Shown here: in pieces, positions 12,390-23,100 of the stretch
Layout: every line of letters begins with the position of its first letter
How positions within the stretch are numbered: position 1 is the first letter of the stretch
From: Yamagishiella unicocca
Lineage: Eukaryota > Chlorophyta > Chlorophyceae > Chlamydomonadales > Volvocaceae
Direction: 5' to 3'
Length of the DNA: 64,000 bases
Assembly: GCA_003116995.1 (NCBI GenBank)
Contig: BDSL01000077.1
Location: 372,001-436,000 of the forward strand
Translations under genes and position numbers: made by a program
Notes under the pieces: generated by a model
Told to the model about the DNA's origin: nothing
Database searches by the model: none
What the model saw: the letters and a program-made list of their open reading frames with translations, nothing else

Positions 12390-12877
12390 GATTTGAATGA
12401 ATAGCCTGACTAGTCTATTAATAAATGCGCCGCTTCCACGAGCATTTTGCCCGCAGTGCAAAGAAGCGCGCGAGCATGGTTCCGGAGCTGTACAACATGC
12501 TGAGCTCAGCTGCGATATTATTAGGGGATTGGAACGTTACAGTTAAGATATCGCTTACTTGGTGTATCCTGGACACTACCTCAACCAACAACCTAACTTC
12601 GTCAGCAAGTTTACACCCGTGGACGGTGGTGGCACACGCAACGTGTTGGTCGTATCAAGCGCATATCTGCAGCATCCACTAACCCTCTCGGCATAGGGCC
12701 GAACTCGACATCTTAGCTGCATAGGTCCTTTATCTATTTACTTACCGTATTGCTCCTACGAGTTGAGCGCTTGTCTCCACCATCCTGAGCAGCTCCTCAG
12801 CGTGACCGGCTTAGTGCACTCGTATATTTTTTTTCGAGTTGCTCGATCTTTGCAATTCCTATCTCTGCTATATAGAC
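12390..12877. promoter_or_regulatory. Shared 488-bp spacer between divergent redox genes
   Basis: It lies between the start codon of the PDI-like gene (-, 12389) and that of the thioredoxin gene (+, 12878). No gene is seen in it. It must contain both 5' UTRs and promoters, so coordinated or bidirectional transcription is possible. No specific motif was identified with confidence. Confidence 0.5.
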
Positions 12878-13903
12878 ATGGACGTTCTTCGGTCTCACTG
12901 CCACGCCGCGCCATGCGTCGCGCCTCAGCGCGGGGTCGCCTATCCTTTGGCGCGCAAGCCTCAGCGTCTGCCAGTACTTATAGCTGCTTCTCACCGGCCC
13001 ACTACCGTGGCTGCAGCGACAGTGGTCGCGACGGTGCTGCCTATGGATACCGTTCAAGCACACCCGGCCAACTTTGAGCAGGTCGTGGCTGAGTTGAGCC
13101 CTGAGACGTTCTATGACTTTATATCCGCTGGTGATCTGTGCGTGGTCGACTACTACACCGGTGGGTCGACCGTGGACGCGACTGAGTCGGCTTGATTAGC
13201 CATGGCCTCGTGACTTCCGTTGTTGACAGAGACGCTTCTTTTTCGGCGCCCGCGTTTTACAATTACCTCTATAATGCTTTAGTCCCGGAGAACTGGCTTC
13301 TCCTCGCTTGACCCTCCTACAACATTTGCCTTCCCGACCGCCACTGCTCGCAGACTGGTGCGGCCCTTGCAAAGTGATGCATAAGGAGGTGGACAAGCTG
13401 ACTGCTGCCTTCAAGGTGAGGCTTTGAGGGCAATTTATGACAATCGAGAACCCTGTCCGCAGAAAGCTTTGAGTCCATCGATTCTCCATTTCTGCTGGAA
13501 CAAATGGCTCGCAAAGCATTGCTCCGTGCACTGGCCCCAAGGGACTCGTGTGCAGCGGCTTTTTTGTAATAACTTGCTTGTGGTAGGCTAGGTGGTGATG
13601 ACTTGGGATTTGGATAAGCTCCCGATTGCACGCATTCCTTGGGTTCATGGAAGCGGAAAGGCAAGGCATATTCACGTTCTGAACCTACAACAACACCCCC
13701 TCGCGCCCCCCCCAACGCAGGGCGTGAAATTCGCAAAGCTGAACTGCGGCAGCTGCGAGGACTTCAGCACACGCCAACGCATCCGAGCGCTGCCTACATT
13801 TCGTTTGTACTACAAGGGTACCTGCCTGGACGAGATCACGGGCGCAAAGCCTCTACAGCTGCGGCAGCTGCTCACGCACTACTTGTGCATGACGTCCATT
13901 TGA
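12878..13903 (+). CDS. Thioredoxin, probably plastid-targeted (WCGPC)
   Basis: Small dithiol-disulfide oxidoreductase. Exons 12878-13160, 13354-13415, 13721-13903 (TGA); 175 residues. The ATG at 12878 begins an N-terminal extension of about 60 residues rich in Ala, Arg, Pro and His (MDVLRSHCHAAPCVAPQRGV...), resembling an algal transit peptide. The frame is open a little further upstream, but only with a TTG. The core shows LSPETFYDFISAG, then YYTDWCGPCKVMHKEVDK with the redox pair at about Cys97/Cys100, then KFAKLNCGSCEDF and the cis-Pro in ALPTFRLYYKG. Exon 2 encodes just the active site. The extra CGSC pair after strand 3 is unusual for a classical thioredoxin and points to an atypical thioredoxin-like subgroup. 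Partners are unknown. TGTAA follows 13 bases after the stop. Confidence 0.9.
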
Positions 13904-13915
13904 TCGCCTAAACCC

Positions 13916-13920
13916 TGTAA
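13916..13920 (+). terminator. TGTAA poly(A) signal candidate for the thioredoxin gene
   Basis: Exact TGTAA 12 bases after the TGA. It is unusually close for this lineage, so a later signal may be the one used. Confidence 0.35.
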
Positions 13921-16240
13921 GGCACATGGTTTCGGCGACACTGTGCATCGTCAGGCACGCACTGTGCCGTGGTGCTCTCAGCGCAGAGGATTGTATTATT
14001 TTTTCATGCATTCGTGCTTGGTCTTTGGCCCCTCTGCCGCTGTGTTGTCGTTGCTGCCACAGCTAGCAACGCTGCTGTGATGCCTGCGCTTTTGCACCCC
14101 GGGTGCGCAATGAGATGACCGCGTCCAACTTGTGAATGGTGACGTGACGAGGCCCGGCTTGAACGCCGGCGCTTCCTGTGTACGATTGAAACGTCGGAAG
14201 TTTTGGCTGGAGGGTTCCTCGAATATCTGTCGGAGGTCCCATAAGAGAGAGGATCGGAGATTGTGCCGCATTTTGCGTTTGCGCTTGTGCATTTTGATCC
14301 ATGTACCGGTATGCGAGTCTTCCTATATCGTCTTTTTGTTGTTCCTTACACCCCAAGCTGCCGTGCGATGTACGACGACGTTTGCACTTAGCGCCGGCCG
14401 GCGTTTTATTTCCCGCCAGATGCTTGATTGCAATGGAAGGCGGGCCAGTTTTTTTGTGGCGCAATTAAGAGACCGAGACCCCTGCCGCAGTAGTGCTACG
14501 GCACACGGATGCGCTCGTGCCTAGTATCTACAATGAAGTGTGACATGAAGTGGTCAGTGGACTGGTGTTGCCTCGGTCAGTGCGGATGTTCCGGATACAA
14601 CGGCAGCTGCGGTTCAGACTTGTGGTTGGCGAGTTGATGGTAGGTAGATGGCGCCTGGATACTAGATGGTCATTTGAGGTAAATCAAGTGGGACGATTCG
14701 TTGGCTTGCACGAGTCCATCTAATTCATCCCGGCGTTGGGTACGTGCTTACACCCTGGTTATGTACGGCGGCCCTACCTCACTACTCAGGGTAACGCTGT
14801 CACGCTCGGAGTTGCGTACCATGCGCCTTCAGATCCGTTCGTGAGGAGAAGGGTATCTTAAGTCCAGTAGCTGGCTTTGGAAAATGCTGGAGAGCGTGTT
14901 GCTGCGGAGTGGCTGCTGTGCATTGCTAGAAAGTAGTTCGGACTTTGCTCCATTCGCCCGACATTTTACGGGTTGCCAAGTCCATGTTCTCTGTGCGCTG
15001 GCATTATATTTGCCATGCGTTGGTCGGTTTGCCGCGTGCTAGGCACGGCAAGTCGCTGTGGCGCCCCGCATAGCCTTTGTGTGCGCGGTCCGCCCAGCCA
15101 GGAAGCGTGTAGATCTTTAGTGTGTGATATGGACGTGTTCGATCGTCAAGTCTTTTGTCTGTGGGAGTGCTGCTGCAGAGCAGGATGGATTGGTGGTATA
15201 GGCGCGGAGGGGCGGACTGAACTTACACGCTGCTTGCGGGCGGGTATGGCCCCCAAGGTTGCCTCCTGTAGCAATCTTCAACCACGAGACACTGGGTCTT
15301 TGGTGCCGTCGTGCAGAGAGCAATAAAAGCTCATTTCATGCCCGCTACTTGCGTGGCGTCCTGGTGGAGTGATCAGATTAGTCAACCGAATTGAGGGCTT
15401 ATTGAGCCCCACTGGCCGGTAGATTCTTTGCGTCGCTGTTTGCATTGCTTGTCATCGTGGTATGTGATGGTGCATAGAGATGTTAGGGTATGGCGGAGGC
15501 CTGTATCTGCAGTGTTATTCAGAGCCATGTACCGCATGCGGGATGGTTTCATTTGAGAGACGTCATTTTTGGCGCGCCGATTGTAAGCAAAATAATATCG
15601 GTACTTAGTATCGGCGTACTTGAGCTTCTAGCCACTCATTCGTCGGCACTCGGTTAAACGAATGCCAGGCGGCATCCTGCGCACGAACCAAATCATTGTC
15701 ACTCCCCGGCACGGGCTTGGGCGGTTTCGACGGCGGGCCACACGCACCAGCCCAACCGGCGCACACCTCAGCCCTCAGCAGCGACCGCTTTGCAGTATCC
15801 GCTCACAAATAAAAATAATGAGACCCACCTGCTACAGCCAGGTGCCGGTCTGTATCAGTGGACAACTATCATTCACGTTCACTGTAATTTCGCGTTCTCT
15901 GGGATGCGGCGCACCGGAGAACGGCCGCCGGCCTGCTCCCTTGCTATAGCATGTCCCGCGGTCCCAGTCACACCAGTCATCAACAAAGCAGTGCAACGGG
16001 TGCGATAAATCGGTTAAGTCTAATTAATGAAACCCCCCGCTTCAAGCCGTGAAACCTCGCGTCTCCCAATCCTGCCGAACTGCTCCGGTGGTCGGGCTGC
16101 GCGAAGTGCCCGTGCCCATGCTCCGCAACGATGGATTTGGCGCGGTGTCCGAGGAGTGTCATGATCGGAAGGAAATCGGGAATGTTCGCGCTTGCGTGTA
16201 GAGCCGGGCGACAAGAACGCACACACCGTCCGAGCGCCGG
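13921..16240. other. Intergenic region between convergent genes
   Basis: It separates the thioredoxin gene (+) from the CbbY-like gene (-), whose stop is at 16241. I see no supported gene; open frames are short, without recognisable domains, and not extendable by good splice sites. It is probably two long 3' UTRs. A minus-strand TGTAA (TTACA on +) lies at 15233-15237, about 1 kb past the CbbY-like stop. Confidence 0.5.
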
Positions 16241-19200
16241 TCAGTTGAAGAAGATGCCGGCGTCTGTCACATCGAAGTTGACCCGGTCGTCCTGCACAAT
16301 GCGCTTCTCCATCAGCTCCTTGACCGTCACCATCGCAGGGTAGCCGCCAAGCTCGGACACAATGCGCTCGGCTCCAGGGAAGGGCTGCACAGCAGCGATA
16401 CGCGAACACGTTGGCAGAGGCCGAGGCGACGGCGCCAGGCGAAGGAACCGCAGGGCACGAAGGGCAACCCTGGCTGCCTCATCAAAGGCAGGGCACGAAC
16501 TGCCTCATCAAAGGCAGGGCACGAACTGCCTCATCAAAGGCATTATCACGGCAATCCTAGGCCAGCTGGTAAGCAGGTGCGTGTTGCCGCGAGCACCGAA
16601 CCCCACCCTACGGCCTGCCGGCACAACACAACCCCCCCCCCATCCTACCCATGTCGCGTAACCGGTTTTTCGCCACCCCCTGCACGCACCTGCGACTTGG
16701 TTGATGGCGTGTAAGTAATGATACACCGCATGCCAGCGCCGGTGGCCGCCTGCGAATTTGCGGAGCAATCTGCTTAAGCCTCATCCCATCTCATTTCATC
16801 TCCTATCCCGCCCGGGGTATAACGCGTTATATATGACGCGGTTAAACGCGGTTAAGGCGCGGTTATAATGCGGTTATAGCGCGGTATAACGCGTCGCGGT
16901 AACCCTGGCAGCCCTCCCACCATACGCCACGTTGGACCGCGAGCAGGTGGTCGTCGCGGGGCTCCTGATCCCGGGACGGCCACTTGCGGATGGCTCCGAA
17001 ACCAGGCCCCGACACTTGCACGCAGCTCCGCACGCGCAGCACGCGTTGCCGACCCCATGAAAAGCTCCAGGCATCGCCCTGATCCAGGGTGAAACCCTAA
17101 AAACCCACGACCAGTGCCATCCCGGCCCCCTACGCGCGGCGCCGTGCGGAGAGCCAATGAGCCGACAAGCCGACGAGTAACCTCACCTGGAGGCCAATCA
17201 TGCTGTCCTCCACCACGACGCACTCCTTGGGGTCGACCCCCAGCCGCTCCGCGGCCACCTTGTAAATCTTGGGGTCGGGCTTCTTGGTGTCGACATCGTC
17301 GCCTGAGAGGCGTGCGCGCAACAACGCGAGCAGCAGACCGCGTAACATGGTGAGACGTGGCACGGTCGGCGACAAAGTAACGAACGCACGGACGGCGGCG
17401 CAGAACCAAGGCACCGCAGCCACGCGGAGCAGAGTGATAAGAGGATGGGCGGTTTGGCGAGGTGGCCACGACCACGCACCGGCGAGGAAGCAGTCCAGGC
17501 CCTCGAAGCGCCCCTCTCCCAGCAGGTTCTTCAGCGTGTACACCACGCTGGACTTGGTGGCGGCGGAGCATACGGCCAGCTTGAGGCCGGCGGCGCGCGC
17601 TTCGTCCATGAGGCGCAGCACGCCGGGGCGAGCCTCCACCTCTCCACTCCTGGCGGCGGCGGGGATAGGCGCATGCGTGTGCGTTGATGGTGCGAGCACG
17701 ACCCGCGGAGCTCCGCGACAGCAAACAGTCGCGACGTGCGAGATGGTGGAATGCCGCAGCTTGCCGCTTCTGGGCTCTCTTCTGAGATGACGCAGTGCCT
17801 GAGGTTGCCGCTTCTGGGCTCCTTTCGCGCGCGGAAAATGCCGCGCTTACCCGATCATCTGCTGGTACTTGTCCGTCTTCCAGTCCTGCAAGGAACATAA
17901 ACACACCAAGCGCGCGAGTTAGCGGCGACTAGGACAGGGCCGAGCTCCGGATACTGCCCTAAGAGGCTCCAAGCATTGCGGCTGTGCACGACCGGTTATC
18001 TGCCCGCGGCATGGCCCCACGAGTGAGCTTACGGTGCGCTCTCTAGCCCTGGGAGTGGGCTATCGTGAAATCCCGGGGACGCCAATTTAGCCCCCCGACC
18101 CCCGCCCATCTTCGAGCCCCCCAGAGCTGCGCTACTACAGCCCCCCAGCCATCGCCTGCTGCTGCCGCCGATCGCGCGACAAATTTGGAGCCCCTGAACC
18201 CTCAGCCCGAGCCACAATAGCAGGTAACGCCGTACGATGCTGTCAGGCCTCAACGCCGCTTTGCTCTCACCCCGCCACCTAGGTCAACGCCGCTTTGCTC
18301 TCACCCCGCCACCTAGGTCAACGCCGCTTTGCTCCGACCCATCACGTAGGTCATGACGCGCACCTACTCTTCCCCACACCGCACCTGCAGCGTGTCTATT
18401 AGGAGCCCCTGCTCCTCCTCGTCCGCGGGCGCCCGGCCGCCCAGGACGCTGCTGGTAGGCCAGCCGTTGCGGCTAAAATACCAGCGCATCTTGGGCTTCC
18501 CGCCGCCAACCTAATGGGGCGAGCGTCAGTGCGAGAGTCCGCAGCATCAGCTTGGTGAGCTGGTGTGCCTTGGCTAGGCACGACCCGTGAGTTGGTTGGG
18601 TTGGCTAGGCACGACCCGTGAGCTGGTTGGGTTGGTTGGCTTGGTTGGGTTGGAGGTAACGTAGGAGGAAGCGATGCGCAGCATCCCGACGGCCAGCTGG
18701 CGCACCAGCACTTAACAGCCGTCTAGCGGGATTAGTGGCCATTTATAGCGCATCCGCGCGCTGTTGAAATGCGTCGTGCCGTTGACGCGAGCCCAAGCGG
18801 CGTGTACCGCACAGCGTGGAGAGACAGGTGGTGAAGCCTCGATCGATTCCGGAAACGGGTCCAGGATGGGTACTGCGGTACTGAGTAGGGTGCTGAGCAT
18901 TGGCGGAGGCGCGGAGCCGCTTCCCAGCAGCCGCTGACCCCATCGCACCCATTCGTGTTGGGGACGCCATTGCCGTGCCGGGCTATGTTGCGATCGACCG
19001 TGCAAGGAAGGTGCTGCGCAGCCCCGCGCTCTACGCTTTGTCTGTGCTGATCGAGCACACGCGCCGCTGCGCCAGGCCACTCCCGCCCCCGAGCCCCAAC
19101 CCAGCAAGCTACCGTGCGCGGCCGTGAAGATGCCGGCCGCCTTACCGTGTTCTGAAGCTTGTCATAAATTGGTTCATCCCAGTCGACAACGTCCAGCTCG

Positions 19201-19636
19201 TCAGCTGCGAGGACAGGAAGGTAGTGGCGGAAATTGTGGAAGCACGGCCCCCACAAAACTTCGTAACTGCGGTTGTATAGTCTGCCCCAGGCAAGCAAGG
19301 TTGTGATGCGCCGGCCTCGGATTTGCACCACCGTGCAGCACACACTCCCACGAAGGCAAACCCGCAGTCCTTCTGGATATGGGTCAACGCCGATTAATGA
19401 AGAGCCGTCTTTTCCCCCAGCCCCCTGCTCGCCTTTGCCCAGCTTCCAGTATACCAGGCCCGTTCCTCGACGGCCCCACACTGCGGCCGGCTCACCCCCA
19501 GGAGACCCTCATCGGCTTCAACCATCAACCCACCGCATGTGACATTGAAGTGGTTAAATGTAGCATTATATGCCCGCCTGTGTAGGTCCTCTGATTCGAG
19601 GATAACACCATCGCAGTCGAAGATAAGCGCCTTCAT
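16241..19636 (-). CDS. CbbY-like HAD-superfamily phosphatase, 8 exons
   Basis: Haloacid dehalogenase-type sugar-phosphate phosphatase related to plant CbbY-like proteins, plastid enzymes that remove inhibitory xylulose-1,5-bisphosphate. Exons: 19636-19534, 19204-19146, 18510-18385, 17885-17851, 17649-17480, 17302-17187, 16749-16690, 16384-16241 (TGA); 270 residues, all phases joining. HAD motif I is FDCDGVILES (Asp7, Asp9), motif II CSAATK (Ser136), motif III KKPDP (Lys172), motif IV VVVEDSMIGLQ (Glu196, Asp197). The cap region includes VGGGKPKMRWYFSRNGWPTS, highly typical of the plant/algal branch. The C-terminus is FDVTDAGIFFN. The only ATG in the first exon leaves no transit peptide; the frame stays open upstream to a GTG at 19681, so an upstream exon with a targeting peptide may be missing. 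Confidence 0.92.
16455..16550. repeat. 26-bp tandem repeat, about 3 copies, in CbbY-like intron 7
   Basis: Copies of a unit containing CATCAAAGGCAGGGCACGAA, the last one diverging. It lies between the exons at 16690-16749 and 16241-16384. Confidence 0.8.
16815..16902. repeat. GCGGTTATA-type short tandem repeat in CbbY-like intron 6
   Basis: Irregular array of 10-13 bp units (GCGGTTAAAC, GCGGTTATAA, GCGGTATAAC) between exons 6 and 7 of the CbbY-like gene. No coding content. Confidence 0.7.
18251..18352. repeat. 34-bp tandem repeat, 3 copies, in CbbY-like intron 3
   Basis: Three consecutive 34-bp copies starting CAACGCCGCTTTGCTC and ending CCTAGGT; the third diverges in its second half. A related GGTTGGGTTGGCTAGGCACG duplication lies at about 18585-18635 in the neighbouring intron. 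Confidence 0.85.
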
Positions 19637-20192
19637 AGCGGCGTGTGCAACCACGGCATTGCGGCATGTAGCTGGCTTCACAACAAAACGGCGGCCAGCG
19701 GCAGCCCTGCGCAGTTCAGGGAATAATTACCGGAATTGAGCGCATCGTTAAACCGCTTCTTCAGCTCGCCTCCAACTGTTTCCAGAACAATCCATCATAA
19801 CAAGAGCGTGTTTGATTGGTGTTATTTGTGATTGTTCAAGCAAGCAGGTTGCACACCTTGCCCCAACGGTGGCTCGGCTGGTGGTAAGGGCCATATTTCC
19901 TCAGATCAAAGGATACGCCTTAACAGATAACTATTAAGGATCGATCTACATGCGTATGCCAGGTTAAGAGCGGGGACAATCCCAGCGTACGGCAAAGCGA
20001 GCAGGTATGGATGTAACAGTCAAGCTAGCACGCCAAAACTAGGACTGTGAGCGTGTTAGTTTTGTTACTTTACATTGCCACTTTACATGGATTAAAAAGG
20101 AATCCTGACGCCACTAAACTTTTTGACAACTTCAAATTTGACAATCGACAGCTTTTTAAAACTGACTACACACCTTCAGCGAACAGCACGCC
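19637..20192. promoter_or_regulatory. 556-bp spacer between divergent CbbY-like and kinesin-14 genes
   Basis: Both genes point outward from this spacer, which must contain both promoters and 5' UTRs. It may also contain a missing first exon for the CbbY-like gene. It is clearly more AT-rich than the flanking exons. No motif assigned. Confidence 0.5.
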
Positions 20193-23100
20193 ATGGACGA
20201 TAGGAGGGAAAGCCGCATACCTAGGCCCACAGCTGGCGCTGGTGCTCATGCTGGACCAGCCAAGCCTCTGGAGGCCAGCCGAGTGAGAACCCTGTCTGGA
20301 TGTGATAGCAGCTTGCAGCCAGCAGCTGCATTCTTGCTATCGTATCCTAACATCCTTTTAAAGCTTATGTACGATTGACTGATAGGGCGCCTTTCTCAGT
20401 AAGAGTTCTGGCAATTGCAGGCCGTAAACGCGACGGCATCCACAACCAGCGCTGTGGACCGCAAGCGCAAGGCTGATGCTGTCTCAGATGCAGCACCTGA
20501 TGTCAAACGGCCAACCTTCTCGTCAGGACAGGGCGTTGCCCGCCCCACGCGTTCAAACACGACGACGGGAGCAGCGGCCTGTAGGACGACTTCAACACAA
20601 CAAGCCACATCCGTCCGGACGGGGCCAAGCTTTATGGCTGGTAGCGAGCTAGGACCGATTGTGGAGGAGAGCTGGGACGATATCCGCGATAAGACAGGCC
20701 AGGGTGTAGACGACGTGCTCAATAAGAAGCTTTCCTTTGCTAAGGGCACCAAGCCCGAACGCAAGGTTGAGGCCTTCGTTCCATTGGTCAAGGAACTCAA
20801 GTGCGTCACCCGTGTTTGTTGGTATGGGGGTTTGGTGCTCAAAGTGTGGTGTTACATCTCTCCGTACAGCATGCCGCTGCAGAAGGGCGTATTCACACAT
20901 CCAGATCAGCGGTAGCACATTCAGCAGAGCGCATATGAATAATTATGGCATGCGTACAGATCCTCTTGCCTTGTATCTCGGAAACGCGGTTGTCTGATAC
21001 CTTCACATGGCCGTGGACATGCCCCTCACGGCTTATGGTCGTCCTGCCAACCCAACTTGTGTCTGCAGGGCCCTCGGCCGGCACCTGCACAGCAATTGTC
21101 AGCGGTTCGAGATGGACGTCGATCAATGGAAACGTCACAGCCAGGACCTTTCGGAGCAAGCAGATGCAGAAAGGAAGCAGTGGAACATGAAGCAAGAGGA
21201 GGTTGCCAAGCAAATGGAGGACATCCGGGAGATGCTGGGGCTACAGGTTTGTCCTTCCTCTGCGCACCCAACAACGTTTCCTTGCATCGCAAGGCGGTGG
21301 CCAATCAGGCGCGGCCTGCGCAGGCCTCGATGCATACATGCTGCCCATATGCAGCGTTGTGAACTGGCGCTGCCTTACAGTGCATTGTATCCGCAGTCAA
21401 GCTGTCCTATCCGCCGGCCTGGCTCGTAGGAGCAACAAAATAACAAGCTCGAAGGAGAAGTTAAGGACGCCGAGGCGAAGCTTTCGAAAAAGGAAGCTGC
21501 GCTGGCATCCTTGCAGTTGCGGTTTGAGGGTGTGCAGAGCGAGTTGGAGCGCACAAACAACAACCTCGAGGAGCGGATTGGCAAGGTCAGTAATGTTGGG
21601 TACCGTGAGGGCCGGCGTCGTTAAAGCCGTGCAAAAGCTGTAATCACTGGCACCCACATTCCAATGGTGTTTTGCGTGTTTTTGTGCAACAAGGCTTACG
21701 TTCGAAACGCAATTAATATTAGGTGATGCAACATCCGTTGGGGGCATTATGTCTTGCTTGGAGCCGAACTATGGAGCCATTTCAGTCCAAACTTCGATTG
21801 CTTGCCAACACGCACACCACACCCTGCTCTACTTCTGGCTTAGATCAAGGAGATTGAGGACTTGGTGAGCACCAGCCAGAAGTACAGCACCACCCTTCAG
21901 AACTACAACACCAGCCTGCAAGCGGACCTCACAGCGGAGAAGGCACGGCGGGATGAGGTGCAGCGCGCCAAGGACGAGCTGCAAGGCCAGGCGGCGGAGC
22001 TTGGCGGCAAGGTCCGCAGCCTTGAGCAGCTACTGGCATACGAGCAGGTGAGTGGAATCATGAAGACCTGGGCATCAGCAGAAGAGCGCCTGCGACAGCA
22101 TAATTGAGTTACAGCCCAACTTTTATGTGCTGGATCGTAACATTCCCCTGCAAACTGGCCTATCCTTACGTGCTTGTGAGATGCGGAGTGTGCACCAGCG
22201 GGGGCACGTGAAGGGCACGCCCGCATTTCGTTGTCGATGTAACCCTGATGCGTTTGGTCATACGTGGCCGTTGTGTAAACGGCGCGTCAGCGACATGACT
22301 GCGGGATAGTTCTATCAGAATACTCGAATCGTCGTCTTGCCTGCTCACCTCGCTGTCCATGACACACGCGCAGGAACAAGTGACAAAGCTGCGTGAAGAA
22401 CGCGAGACTGCGGCACGTGACTTAGCCATGTTGCGCGCGGACCTAGACAACACGCGGCAGGAGCGCGAGCGAGCGGTGGCAGACGCGGCCAAAGCAAAGG
22501 AGGATCTGGACAGGCAAGCAGTGTCATTCATGGGAATGGACAGGCAGTATGCGGAATCATGAGGCCGGATACGATGGGGATATCAACATTGCATCTGTGC
22601 GTTACGCTGTTTAAGGGCGGCGCTCTGTTGACATTAACAGGCGACTTCGCGATGACATCTGAAAGCGGTGGGCTGAAATTTCATGTGTTGCCCCAGGGTT
22701 CGCACCGCTGGGGGCAAGAGCATGGAGACGCTCGAGGCGCTCAGCAATGATAAAGCTACGATGGAGGCCCAGCTATCCATGCAGGTGTGAAATGTCGGAA
22801 GATATTTAATACCTGTCTACCTACATCGATATTGTATCTTAACGTGACAGCTACCAACAGTTTCAGGACTATGCGTTCTTACTGTTCTTTTGCAATCAAG
22901 TTTGGTGCTGATGCCAGCAGCTCGCGCACCATCCTGATCCCGGCCGCTTGCCCCTTCCACAGCAAAAACTGTTCGTCTCCATGCGGGAGGAGCTGGCTGG
23001 CGCGAAAGAGAGCCGGGCCATGGCCGACGCGACGGCAGAGTCGCGCGCGGCACAGATCACCGAACTTAAGGTGAGGGGGATCCAACGAGCGCAGTCTATG

